The notes under the pieces: model-generated
Database searches by the model: none
What the model was told of the DNA's origin: nothing
Seen by the model: the letters and a program-made list of their open reading frames with translations, nothing else
Assembly (NCBI RefSeq): GCF_029690045.1
Contig: NZ_CP121464.1
Location: 5,332,001 to 5,396,000 of the forward strand
Source: Janthinobacterium rivuli
GTDB lineage: Bacteria; Pseudomonadota; Gammaproteobacteria; Burkholderiales; Burkholderiaceae_D
Length of the DNA: 64,000 nt
Direction: 5' to 3'
Shown here: one piece after another, positions 8,316-15,928 of the stretch
Layout: each line of letters starts with the position of its first letter
Numbering within the stretch: the stretch's first letter is position 1
Program-made: the position numbers and the translations under genes

Positions 8316-8792
8316 ATGACGACCCTGACCATCAATGGCAAGCAGCACGACCTTGCACTGCCTGAAGACACGCCCCTGTTGTGGGCCTTGCGCGACGAAC
8401 TGGGCATGACCGGCACCAAATTCGGCTGCGGCATGGCCCTGTGCGGCGCCTGCACCGTGCACCTCGATGGTGTAGCCATCCGCTCCTGCGTGACGCCGGT
8501 GTCGGCCGCCGCCGGCAAGAAGATCATCACCATCGAGGCGGTGGGCGAAGACAAGGTCGGCCTGGCCCTGCAACAAGCGTGGCAGGAACACGGCGTGCCC
8601 CAATGCGGCTACTGTCAGGCCGGGCAAATCATGTCGGCCACGGCCCTGCTGCACAAGACGCCAAAACCAAACGACCAGCAAATCCGCGAAGCGATGAGCG
8701 GCAATATCTGCCGCTGCGGCACCTACACGCGCATCCACGCAGCCATCAAGCAGGCCGCCACCAGCATCAACGCAAAAGGAGCGGCCAAATGA
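8316..8792 (+). CDS. iorA: Isoquinoline 1-oxidoreductase-like alpha subunit, 2Fe-2S protein
   Basis: The 158-residue subunit carries two [2Fe-2S] clusters for electron transfer in a molybdenum hydroxylase. The plant-type ferredoxin cluster has [15 protein letters not shown] (about 40-54), and the second all-helical domain has CGYCQAGQI and [13 protein letters not shown] precedes the chosen start; the frame is open further upstream but lacks family similarity there. Its stop overlaps the beta-subunit start (ATGA). The actual substrate may be an aldehyde or another N-heterocycle, because the family is broad. Confidence 0.88.
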   Translation: MTTLTINGKQHDLALPEDTPLLWALRDELGMTGTKFGCGMALCGACTVHLDGVAIRSCVTPVSAAAGKKIITIEAVGEDKVGLALQQAWQEHGVPQCGYCQAGQIMSATALLHKTPKPNDQQIREAMSGNICRCGTYTRIHAAIKQAATSINAKGAAK

Positions 8793-11095
8793 GCATCCAT
8801 GACACTCCTGCAGCACATTCGCCCGCGCGGCGCAACTGGCTCAAAGCCGCCGGCGCGCTGGCCGGTTTGACTTTGGTGGCTGGTCCTTCCGGCCTCGTGA
8901 TGGCGGCCGATGCCGTCAAATACGGCGGCGACAAGATGGCTGGCGGCGTGGTCGACGACAGCCTGGTCTTCCTGTCGGTGGCCGCCGACGGCATCGTCAC
9001 CATTGTTGTGCACCGCTCCGAAATGGGCCAGGGCATCCGCACCAGCCTGCCCATGGTGGCGGCCGACGAACTGGGCGCCGACTGGGCGCAGGTGCGCGTG
9101 CAGCAGGCGCCCGCCGACGAAGCGCGCTACGGCAGCCAGGATACGGACGGTTCGCGCAGCATGCGCCACTCGTTCCGCGCCATGCGCCACGTGGGCGCCA
9201 CGGCGCGCCTGATGCTGGAAACGGCGGCCGCCGTGCGCTGGGACGTGCCAGTGACGGAAGTCAAAGCCGTCAACCACGCCGTCGTGCATGCGGCCAGCGG
9301 ACGGTCGCTGTCGTTCGGCGCGCTGGCAGAAGAAGCGGCCAAATTGCCGGTGCCGCCACGCGCGCGCATCAGCCTGAAAACGGCGGACGAGCTGCGCTAC
9401 ATCGGCCAGACCAGCACGCGCGGCATCGACCTGCACGACATCGTCACGGGCAATACCCACTTCGGCATCGACACGCGCCTCGATGGCATGGCGTATGCCG
9501 TCATCGCCCGCCCTCCCGTATTCGGTGGCAAGCTGAAAAGCGTGGACAAGACGGCAGCCCTGAAGGTGCCGGGCGTGCTGCGCATCGTCGAACTGGCGGG
9601 CAGCCCGCCGCCGGCCATGTTCAATCCGCTGGGCGGCGTAGCCGTCATCGCGCGTAACACCTGGGCCGCCATCAAGGGCCGCGAAGCGCTGGTGCTGGAA
9701 TGGGACGACGGCCCGAACGGCAGCTATGATTCGAAAGCCTTCCGCAAGACCCTGGAAGCGGCCGTGCGCCAGCCGGCCAGCCCGGCGCGCGACCAGGGCA
9801 AGACGGTGGCCACGCTGGCCGCCGCTCCCGCCGCGCGCAAACTCAGTGCCGAATACTATCTGCCCCACCTGGCCCACGCCACCATGGAGCCGCCCGCCGC
9901 CACCGTGCGCATCGCCAACGGCAAGGCCGAAGTGTGGGCCTGCGTGCAGGCGCCGCAAGCGACGCGCAGCAACGTGGCCAAGGCCCTGGGCCTGACGTAC
10001 GACGACGTGACCGTGCACGTGACCCTGCTCGGCGGCGGCTTCGGGCGCAAATCGAAACCCGATTTCGCCGTCGAGGCGGCGCTGCTGTCGAAAGCCATGG
10101 ATGGCGCGCCCGTCAAGCTGACGTGGACGCGCGACGACGACCTGCAGCACGACTATCTGCACACGGTGTCCGTCGAACGGCTGGAAGCGTCGCTGGACGC
10201 GAAAGGCATGCCGACGGCCTGGCTGCACCGCACGGCCGCTCCCACCATCACCTCGACCTTTGCCGCCGGCGCGAACAAGCAGGCGCCGTTCGAGCTGGGC
10301 ATGTCGGCCATCAACGTGCCGTTCGCCATTGCGAACATCCGCGTCGAAGTGCCCGAAGTACCGGCCCACACGCGCATCGGCTGGTTCCGTTCCGTATCGA
10401 ATATCCCGCACGCCTTCGCCATCCAGTCGTTCACGGCCGAACTGGCCCACGCGGCAAAGAAAGACCATCGCGACTACCTGCTGGCGCTCTTGGGCCCCGC
10501 GCGCAAGATCAATCCGGCCGACCTGTCCGACGGCTGGAACTATGGCGAGGACCCGGCGAAGTATCCGGTCGATATCGGCCGCATGCGCCACGTGATCGAG
10601 CTGGCGACGGCCAAGGCGGGCTGGGGCCGCAAACTGCCCAAGGGACGGGGACTGGGCCTGGCCGTGTCCTACAGTTTCGTCACCTATGTGGCGGCCGTGA
10701 TCGAGGTGGAAATCAATGCGGCCGGCGAAATCATCGTGCCGCGGGTCGATATCGCCATGGATTGCGGACCGCAGATCAACCCGGACCGCGTGCGCTCGCA
10801 GATCGAGGGCGCCTGCATCATGGGCCTGTCCTTGGCCATGAGCGGCGAGATCAGTTTCAAGAATGGCCGGGTCGAGCAAAGCAATTTCCACGACTACGCC
10901 GTGCTGCGCGCCGCCGACGCGCCGCGCGTGATCCACACGCACCTGGTGCCGGGCACCCTGGACATGGAGCTGGGCGGCGTGGGCGAGCCGGCCACGCCAC
11001 CCATCGCGCCCGCCCTGTGCAACGCCATCTTCGCCGCCACGGGCAAGCGCATCCGCGCCCTGCCCGTGGGCATGCAGCTGGCGAAGAAAGGCTAG
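8789..11095 (+). CDS. iorB: Isoquinoline 1-oxidoreductase-like beta subunit, molybdopterin-binding
   Basis: This 768-residue subunit is the large molybdenum-cofactor-binding partner of the preceding gene. An N-terminal [20 protein letters not shown] segment is a twin-arginine export signal, so the assembled enzyme probably works in the periplasm. The aldehyde-oxidase-type core includes [12 protein letters not shown], typical of the cofactor-binding region, and a C-terminal [16 protein letters not shown] stretch that carries the conserved active-site glutamate region. There is no FAD subunit, as in IorAB, so electrons probably go to a cytochrome. The upstream XdhC protein is a plausible maturation factor. 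Confidence 0.88.
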   Translation: MSIHDTPAAHSPARRNWLKAAGALAGLTLVAGPSGLVMAADAVKYGGDKMAGGVVDDSLVFLSVAADGIVTIVVHRSEMGQGIRTSLPMVAADELGADWAQVRVQQAPADEARYGSQDTDGSRSMRHSFRAMRHVGATARLMLETAAAVRWDVPVTEVKAVNHAVVHAASGRSLSFGALAEEAAKLPVPPRARISLKTADELRYIGQTSTRGIDLHDIVTGNTHFGIDTRLDGMAYAVIARPPVFGGKLKSVDKTAALKVPGVLRIVELAGSPPPAMFNPLGGVAVIARNTWAAIKGREALVLEWDDGPNGSYDSKAFRKTLEAAVRQPASPARDQGKTVATLAAAPAARKLSAEYYLPHLAHATMEPPAATVRIANGKAEVWACVQAPQATRSNVAKALGLTYDDVTVHVTLLGGGFGRKSKPDFAVEAALLSKAMDGAPVKLTWTRDDDLQHDYLHTVSVERLEASLDAKGMPTAWLHRTAAPTITSTFAAGANKQAPFELGMSAINVPFAIANIRVEVPEVPAHTRIGWFRSVSNIPHAFAIQSFTAELAHAAKKDHRDYLLALLGPARKINPADLSDGWNYGEDPAKYPVDIGRMRHVIELATAKAGWGRKLPKGRGLGLAVSYSFVTYVAAVIEVEINAAGEIIVPRVDIAMDCGPQINPDRVRSQIEGACIMGLSLAMSGEISFKNGRVEQSNFHDYAVLRAADAPRVIHTHLVPGTLDMELGGVGEPATPPIAPALCNAIFAATGKRIRALPVGMQLAKKG

Positions 11096-12270
11096 GAGCG
11101 CCGCGCAACGAAGAACTGCAGCAGCAACGCCGCGGCTGCCACGGCTGCGGCGCCGGCCGCCAGCAGCCACATCGGCCAGTCCAGCAGGAGCAGCAAACCG
11201 CCGGTGGCGGCGCCGATGGCGCTGCCCAGGTACAGCGCCGATTCGTTGAGGGCGATGGCCAGGTTGCCGTCGCCCTGCCGCGCGCGCACGGCCAGCAACT
11301 GCTGGTTTTGCGGCACTTGCAGGGCCCAGCCAGCCGCGCCCCACAGCGCGATCGGCGCCAGCATCAGCCAGGCCGACCAGCCGGCCGCCAGCGGCAGCGC
11401 GCACAAGGCCAGCGCCAGCAGCAGCAAGATGCAGCAGGTCAGTTTCGGCGCCGCCACCTTGTCCGCCCAAGGCCCGACCAGCACGCTGCCAGCGATTCCC
11501 CCCACGCCCCACGCCCACAGGAAAGGTGTGACGGACATCGCCGCGCCGTGCGCCGACCACGCCAGCAGCGGCGCGATAAACGTGTACATGCCCAGGCTGG
11601 CGATGGCCGCCAGCAGCGACACCAGCAAGATGGACAGCACCTGCCCATCGGCCAGCAAGGCCAGCTTGCGGCGCAGCGACGTGGCCGGCGCCGCCGGCAG
11701 CGCGGGCAGTTTCCACAGCAAGCCCGCCAGCGCCAGCCCACCCAGAAGAGTCACCAGCCACAGGGCCGCCGTCCAGCCCAGCTGCTGCGCCAGCAGCAAA
11801 CTCAATGGCACACCCAGCACCGTGCCGCCCGCCATGCCGCCCATGATCACGCCGATGGCCTTGCCCCGCTGCTGCTGCGCCGACACGCCCGCCGCCGCCG
11901 CGATGCCCAGCGCCAGATAGACACCGGCACCGATGCCGGCGATGCCCCGCCATGCGAGCAAACCGCTGAAACCTTGTGCCAGCGCGCTGGCCCCATTCGC
12001 CAGCACGAATACTGCCAGCGCGATCAGGAGGCCGGAGCGCTGCGCGCGCGCCGGCAGCAAGGCCACCACCAGCGGCGAACCAAGGCCATAGGCCAGGGTA
12101 AACGCCGTCACCAGTTGCGCGGCCATCGCCAGGGAGATGGAAAACGCGCCGGCGATCATCGGCATCAGGCCCGCCGTCACATACGACGCCATGCCCAGCG
12201 CGAACGCGCCAATGGCGATCAGGTAGACGGTGGCGGGAAGACCGGTACGGGAGGAAGAATAGTCAGACAT
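11092..12270 (-). CDS. MFS transporter, DHA1 family
   Basis: The 392-residue protein has 12 predicted membrane segments and closely resembles the AraJ/YdhP-like exporter group (GMASYVTAGLMPMIAGAFSIS near the start, and GIAGIGAGVYLALGIAAAAG later). It overlaps the end of the iorB-like gene by four bases, convergently. An XRE-type regulator gene lies divergently upstream, with two inverted repeats in the gap, suggesting that the regulator controls the transporter. The substrate is unknown. Confidence 0.88.
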   Translation of the reverse strand: MSDYSSSRTGLPATVYLIAIGAFALGMASYVTAGLMPMIAGAFSISLAMAAQLVTAFTLAYGLGSPLVVALLPARAQRSGLLIALAVFVLANGASALAQGFSGLLAWRGIAGIGAGVYLALGIAAAAGVSAQQQRGKAIGVIMGGMAGGTVLGVPLSLLLAQQLGWTAALWLVTLLGGLALAGLLWKLPALPAAPATSLRRKLALLADGQVLSILLVSLLAAIASLGMYTFIAPLLAWSAHGAAMSVTPFLWAWGVGGIAGSVLVGPWADKVAAPKLTCCILLLLALALCALPLAAGWSAWLMLAPIALWGAAGWALQVPQNQQLLAVRARQGDGNLAIALNESALYLGSAIGAATGGLLLLLDWPMWLLAAGAAAVAAAALLLQFFVARRS

Positions 12271-12312
12271 GGGCCAGCTTTCAGAAAGAAAGCAGGCATT
12301 CTGGAATACAAT

Positions 12313-12339
12313 ATAAACAATTACAATTTAACTGTTTAT
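12313..12339. promoter_or_regulatory. Inverted repeat ATAAACA-N13-TGTTTAT, candidate operator
   Basis: Two perfect 7-base arms (12313-12319 and 12333-12339) are centred 20 bases apart, two helical turns, in the AT-rich divergent spacer between the MFS and XRE genes. A second palindrome TGCTAT/ATAGCA (12339-12355) follows directly. Both suit a dimeric helix-turn-helix protein, most simply the adjacent regulator. Confidence 0.5.
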
Positions 12340-12380
12340 GCTATTACTGATAGCAACAGACTCACCGGAAAGACAGCACC

Positions 12381-13166
12381 ATGCGCACTTTGGCCCGCAC
12401 CCGCCACGAACTGGCCGCCTACCTGCAGGCGCGCCGCGCACGCCTGTCGCCCGAGGACGTGGGCTTGCCCGGCGGCGGACGGCGCAGGACGCCCGGCTTG
12501 CGCCGCGAAGAAGTGGCGGCGCTGGCTGGCGTGGGGCTGACCTGGTACACCTGGCTGGAGCAGGGGCGCGACATCGGCGTCTCGAGCGCCTTTCTCGACA
12601 AGCTGGCCGAAGTGCTGAAACTGGACGGGGGCGAACGCCGCCACCTGTTCCTGCTCGCACATGCGCGTCCGCCAGCCGAAGAAGGCAAGACGTTTTGCGT
12701 GGTGCCCCCGCCGGTGCGCCGGTTGATGCACGAGCTGGCGCATCCGGCGTATGTGCTCAACCTGCGCTGGGACGTGCTGGCGTTCAATGCGGGCGCGGAT
12801 ACCCTGTTTGGCTTCGGCGCACATGTGCCATCGCGGCGCAATCTGCTGTGGCTCTTGTTTACCGATCCGCTGCTGCGCTCACGCTTCACGGCCTGGGAAG
12901 AGCAGGCGCCGCTGATGCTGTCGAGCTTTCGCCGCGACTACGCGCGCGCCACGCAGGAAGCGGACATTCACGCGCTGGTGCAGGAACTGGAAAAAGTCTC
13001 GCCCGAATTCAAGCTGTGGTGGCGCCGCCACGACGTACATGCGCCGTGTGCAGGCGTGCGCCGCCTGGACATCGGCGGCGAGCAGGTCGCGTATGAACAC
13101 ACCTCGCTGACCATCGATGCGGACCGCCATCTGCGGCTGGTCGTGTACGCACGCCAGCTGGAATAG
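12381..13166 (+). CDS. XRE-family regulator with MmyB-type C-terminal domain
   Basis: The 261-residue protein has an N-terminal helix-turn-helix (about 10-85, with TPGLRREEVAALAGVGLTWYTWLEQG). The C-terminal domain (about 105-255) is of the MmyB/PAS-like ligand-binding type, including NLRWDVLAFNAGADTLFG and a closing HTSLTIDADRHLRLVVY. Regulators of this kind commonly repress divergent dehydrogenase or efflux genes. The candidate target is the adjacent MFS gene. The start is the first ATG after the operator-rich spacer. Confidence 0.9.
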   Translation: MRTLARTRHELAAYLQARRARLSPEDVGLPGGGRRRTPGLRREEVAALAGVGLTWYTWLEQGRDIGVSSAFLDKLAEVLKLDGGERRHLFLLAHARPPAEEGKTFCVVPPPVRRLMHELAHPAYVLNLRWDVLAFNAGADTLFGFGAHVPSRRNLLWLLFTDPLLRSRFTAWEEQAPLMLSSFRRDYARATQEADIHALVQELEKVSPEFKLWWRRHDVHAPCAGVRRLDIGGEQVAYEHTSLTIDADRHLRLVVYARQLE

Positions 13167-13185
13167 GAAATCTCCCCGCATAACG

Positions 13186-13222
13186 AAAAAACCGCTGGCC
13201 CTCTTGCGAGGAACCAGCGGCT
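13186..13222 (-). terminator. Rho-independent terminator of the downstream tRNA-fMet gene
   Basis: On the minus strand the stem CCGCTGG/CCAGCGG, with a partly paired loop, is followed by six T residues. It lies just after the CCA end of the tRNA gene at 13229-13305. Confidence 0.85.
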
Positions 13223-13228
13223 TCGAAT

Positions 13229-13305
13229 TGGTTGCGGGGACAGGATTTGAACCTGTGACCTTCGGGTTATGAGCCCGACGAGCTGCCAGACTGCTCCACC
13301 CCGCA
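13229..13305 (-). tRNA. tRNA-fMet (CAT), initiator, copy 1
   Basis: The 77-base sequence folds into a full cloverleaf: seven acceptor pairs, a GAGC/GCTC D stem, anticodon loop CTCATAA (CAU), T stem ACAGG/CCTGT, discriminator A, and an encoded CCA. Three consecutive G-C pairs in the anticodon stem (GGG/CCC) mark it as the initiator. Unlike the E. coli initiator, whose 1-72 position is a C-A mismatch, this gene encodes U1-A72. It is identical in mature sequence to the copy at 13448-13524. Confidence 0.97.
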
Positions 13306-13310
13306 CAAGA

Positions 13311-13340
13311 ATTATATACCAGATTGTTGCGGGGCGTAAA
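13311..13340 (-). promoter_or_regulatory. Promoter of tRNA-fMet copy 1
   Basis: On the minus strand, TTTACG (13335-13340) and TATAAT (13311-13316) are separated by 18 bases. Only five bases separate the -10 box from the tRNA 5' end, so transcription should start at or next to tRNA nucleotide 1. Confidence 0.7.
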
Positions 13341-13402
13341 GGGCTTGATTTGACAATTGCATGCGCGCCCCGTCTGCCGGAGTTCGCCGTTGGCCAGCAA
13401 TG

Positions 13403-13440
13403 AAAAAAGCCGCCGATCTTTTGCAAGAATCAGCGGCTTT
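13403..13440 (-). terminator. Rho-independent terminator of the upstream tRNA-fMet gene
   Basis: On the minus strand, GCCGCTGAT pairs with ATCGGCGGC (one G-U pair) and is followed by six T residues. It sits between the two tRNA copies, so each is a separate transcription unit. Confidence 0.85.
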
Positions 13441-13447
13441 CCGGTAT

Positions 13448-13524
13448 TGGTTGCGGGGACAGGATTTGAACCTGTGACCTTCGGGTTATGAGCCCGACGA
13501 GCTGCCAGACTGCTCCACCCCGCA
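13448..13524 (-). tRNA. tRNA-fMet (CAT), initiator, copy 2
   Basis: This is the same 77-base initiator sequence as copy 1, with the GGG/CCC anticodon-stem pairs, CAU anticodon, encoded CCA and U1-A72 pair. The copies are about 140 bases apart in the same orientation, each with its own promoter and terminator. The identical bases directly before both genes (TATAATTCTTG) show that duplication included the -10 region. Confidence 0.97.
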
Positions 13525-13529
13525 CAAGA

Positions 13530-13559
13530 ATTATAAGCGCAAACGGGTGACTTAGGCAA
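13530..13559 (-). promoter_or_regulatory. Promoter of tRNA-fMet copy 2
   Basis: On the minus strand, TTGCCT (13554-13559) and TATAAT (13530-13535) are spaced by 18 bases. The -10 box ends five bases before the tRNA, as in copy 1, while the -35 region differs between the copies. Confidence 0.75.
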
Positions 13560-13709
13560 TAGCTATCTCAACTTCGGCTGCAATAGAGCCATTTAATGAA
13601 AAAACTCGGCCAATTGCCGCTTGGTATTGTGTCCGCCCGTCACGCCACGCCGCGCGCAATCGGTGTACAGTAAGCGTTACACTAGACACCCATTTTCCGA
13701 AGCCTGCCC

Positions 13710-14288
13710 ATGAAATTCTGCTCCGAATGCGCCCATCCTGTCAGCCTCTCCATTCCGGAAGGCGACAACCGTCCGCGCTATGTCTGCGCCAACTGCGACG
13801 CCATCCATTACCAGAACCCGAAAATGGTGGTCGGCTCCATCCCCGTGTGGGAAGAGGACGGCCAGCTGCAGGTCTTGCTGTGCAAGCGCGCCATCGAGCC
13901 GCGCTTGGGCTACTGGACCCTGCCGGCCGGCTTCATGGAAAACGATGAAACGACCTCCGACGCGGCCGAGCGCGAAACGGTGGAGGAAGCGGGCGCGAAT
14001 ATCGAACTCGGTCCCCTGTTTTCGCTGCTGAACGTGCAGCGCGTGCACCAGGTGCACCTGTTCTACCTGGCGCGCCTGCGCGACCTCGATTTCGCGCCGG
14101 GCATCGAAAGCCTGGACGTGCAGATGTTTACGGAAGCGCAGATTCCCTGGGATGACCTGGCCTTTCCCACCATCCGCGCCACCCTGGAACTGTTCTTTGC
14201 CGACCGCGTGAAAATCCGCGAAGGCGGCAGCTATGGCTTCCATACGGGCGACATCACGCGCCCGATGGCGCGCGTGGATGCAGAATAA
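13710..14288 (+). CDS. Nudix hydrolase with zinc ribbon
   Basis: The 192-residue protein begins with a zinc ribbon (C4-x2-C7 and C26-x2-C29). It is followed by a Nudix domain whose box runs from G74 to G95 with the catalytic pattern G-x5-E-x7-REx2EE. Such enzymes cleave nucleoside diphosphates linked to another moiety. The zinc ribbon resembles that of NADH pyrophosphatase, but the whole is shorter than E. coli NudC (257 aa), so ADP-ribose or NADH are only candidate substrates. It is followed after 11 bases by aat, and probably co-transcribed. Confidence 0.9.
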   Translation: MKFCSECAHPVSLSIPEGDNRPRYVCANCDAIHYQNPKMVVGSIPVWEEDGQLQVLLCKRAIEPRLGYWTLPAGFMENDETTSDAAERETVEEAGANIELGPLFSLLNVQRVHQVHLFYLARLRDLDFAPGIESLDVQMFTEAQIPWDDLAFPTIRATLELFFADRVKIREGGSYGFHTGDITRPMARVDAE

Positions 14289-14299
14289 GCAACTGCCGC

Positions 14300-15016
14300 A
14301 TGATTCCCTGGCTCGACATCCATACCCCGTTCCCCGACGTCTCGCGCGCGCTGACCGACGAAGCGCCAGGCCTGCTGGCGGCCGGCGCCGACCTGTCGCC
14401 CGCGCGCCTGCTCGACGCCTACCGGCGCGGCATCTTCCCCTGGTTTTCCGAAGGCCAGCCTATTTTGTGGTGGAGCACCGATCCGCGCATGGTGCTGATG
14501 ACGGAGCATTTCAAGGTGTCCGACAGCCTGGCCAAGGCGATCCGCAAGGTCGAGCGCAGCGCCGCCACGGACGGGCGCTGGCAACTGCGTTTCGACGGCG
14601 ATTTCGAGGCCGTCATGCGCGCCTGCGCGGCGCCACGCAAGGATGGCCCGGGCACCTGGATTTCCGACGAGATCATCGCCGGCTACACGGGCTTGCACAA
14701 GCTGGGCTACGCGCATTCGTCGGAGCTGTGGCTGGACGGGGAACTGGTGGGCGGCGCGTATGGCGTGTCGATCGGGCGCATGTTCTATGGCGAATCGATG
14801 TTCGCACGGGTGACGGATGGCTCGAAGATCGCGCTGGCGCAGCTGGTGCGCTTTTTGCAGGCGCGCGGCGTGACCATGATTGACTGTCAGCAAGAAACGA
14901 AGCACCTGGCCTCGCTGGGCGCGGCGCCCATTTCGCGCGCGCGCTTCCTGGCCCATGTGCGCAGCGCCATTGAAGCAACGCAAATCACCGATTGGCAAGC
15001 TGCGCCAGCGGCATAA
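14300..15016 (+). CDS. aat: Leucyl/phenylalanyl-tRNA-protein transferase
   Basis: The 238-residue protein transfers leucine or phenylalanine from aminoacyl-tRNA to proteins with N-terminal arginine or lysine, marking them for ClpS/ClpAP degradation. Family motifs are clear: [41 protein letters not shown] and [20 protein letters not shown]. Length matches the family. It lies between the Nudix gene and bpt, giving the cell both bacterial N-end-rule transferases in a row. Confidence 0.97.
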   Translation: MIPWLDIHTPFPDVSRALTDEAPGLLAAGADLSPARLLDAYRRGIFPWFSEGQPILWWSTDPRMVLMTEHFKVSDSLAKAIRKVERSAATDGRWQLRFDGDFEAVMRACAAPRKDGPGTWISDEIIAGYTGLHKLGYAHSSELWLDGELVGGAYGVSIGRMFYGESMFARVTDGSKIALAQLVRFLQARGVTMIDCQQETKHLASLGAAPISRARFLAHVRSAIEATQITDWQAAPAA

Positions 15017-15076
15017 AAAAGCTATGATAGCTTCACGCAGACTTCCATTGCCGCGGACAGACCAGACAGGATCAGC

Positions 15077-15799
15077 ATGACGCACCTGAACGAACTACCG
15101 TTTGCCACCCTGCAGTTCTACACGACGGCACCGTATCCGTGCAGCTACCTGGACGACCGCCAGGCCCGCTCGCAGGTGGCCACGCCTTCGCACCTGATCA
15201 ACAGCGACGTGTATTCGGAACTGGTGCGCAACGGCTTTCGCCGCAGCGGCATTTTTACCTACCGCCCGTATTGCGATGGCTGCCAGGCCTGCATCCCCGT
15301 GCGCGTCGTGACGGGCGAGTTCACCCCGAACCGCAACCAGCGCCGCGCCTGGAGCCGCCACGCCGACCTGCAGGCGGGCGTGGCCACCCTCTCCTTCCTC
15401 GACGAGCACTACGAACTGTACCTGCGCTACCAGAGCACGCGCCACGCGGGCGGCGGCATGGACCAGGACAGCCGCGACCAGTATGCGCAATTCCTGCTGC
15501 AAAGCCGGGTCAACACGCGCCTGGTGGAATTCCGCGATGCCGAAGGCATCCTGCGCATGGTCAGCATCATCGACGTGCTGGCCGATGGCCTGTCATCCGT
15601 CTACACTTTTTTTGACCCCGACGTGCCGGGCGCCTCGTACGGCACCTACAACGTGCTGTGGCAAATCGCCCAGGCGCGCGAACTGGGCCTGCCGTATGTG
15701 TATCTCGGCTACTGGATCGAACAGAGCCCGAAGATGGCTTATAAAATCAATTTCAAGCCGCTGGAAGCGAGGATCAAAGGACAGTGGGTGGTGATGTAA
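15077..15799 (+). CDS. bpt: Aspartate/glutamate leucyltransferase
   Basis: The 240-residue protein is Bpt, which adds leucine to N-terminal aspartate or glutamate and makes them ClpS substrates. It resembles eukaryotic ATE1. Conserved cysteine-containing segments are visible: [12 protein letters not shown] near residue 15 and [16 protein letters not shown] near 62-77. The GNAT-like C-terminal half contains [23 protein letters not shown] 60-base gap separates it from aat. In many relatives pyrD follows directly; here a REPIN and an opposite-strand Tricorn gene intervene. Confidence 0.95.
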   Translation: MTHLNELPFATLQFYTTAPYPCSYLDDRQARSQVATPSHLINSDVYSELVRNGFRRSGIFTYRPYCDGCQACIPVRVVTGEFTPNRNQRRAWSRHADLQAGVATLSFLDEHYELYLRYQSTRHAGGGMDQDSRDQYAQFLLQSRVNTRLVEFRDAEGILRMVSIIDVLADGLSSVYTFFDPDVPGASYGTYNVLWQIAQARELGLPYVYLGYWIEQSPKMAYKINFKPLEARIKGQWVVM

Positions 15800-15828
15800 A
15801 ACCAAGCGCATGTCGGTGGGGGCAGTTG

Positions 15829-15923
15829 GTAGGTCGGATTAGCGCGCAAGCGCGTAATCCGACACCACCGGCGGCGCCAACAATGTTGTCGGATTACGGC
15901 GCTGCGCGCCTAATCCGACCTAC
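15829..15923. repeat. REPIN-like pair of inverted REP palindromes
   Basis: The outer arms GTAGGTCGGATTAGCGCGC and its near-exact reverse complement enclose two smaller hairpins, each built from GTCGGATTA...TAATCCGAC. This is the organisation of a REPIN: two REP units in inverted orientation around a short spacer. It lies between the convergent stops of bpt and the Tricorn gene, a usual site for such elements. The REP-associated tyrosine transposase is not in this window. Confidence 0.85.
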
Positions 15924-15928
15924 GCCTT

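Noticed and set aside
8723..11953. 1076-residue frame opposite the iorAB-like genes
   Set aside because: It has the His/Arg/Gly/Gln-rich composition of an antisense shadow in high-GC DNA, with no domain or ribosome site.
9934..12540. 868-residue plus-strand frame through iorB, the MFS gene and the XRE start
   Set aside because: It crosses three supported genes in another frame and is rich in Arg/Gln/Gly repeats.
13186..13540. Repeated block as a possible CRISPR array
   Set aside because: There are only two units, and each is a complete initiator tRNA gene with terminator.
15829..15923. Inverted repeat as an insertion-sequence end
   Set aside because: There is no transposase or target duplication, and the nested hairpins fit a REPIN.
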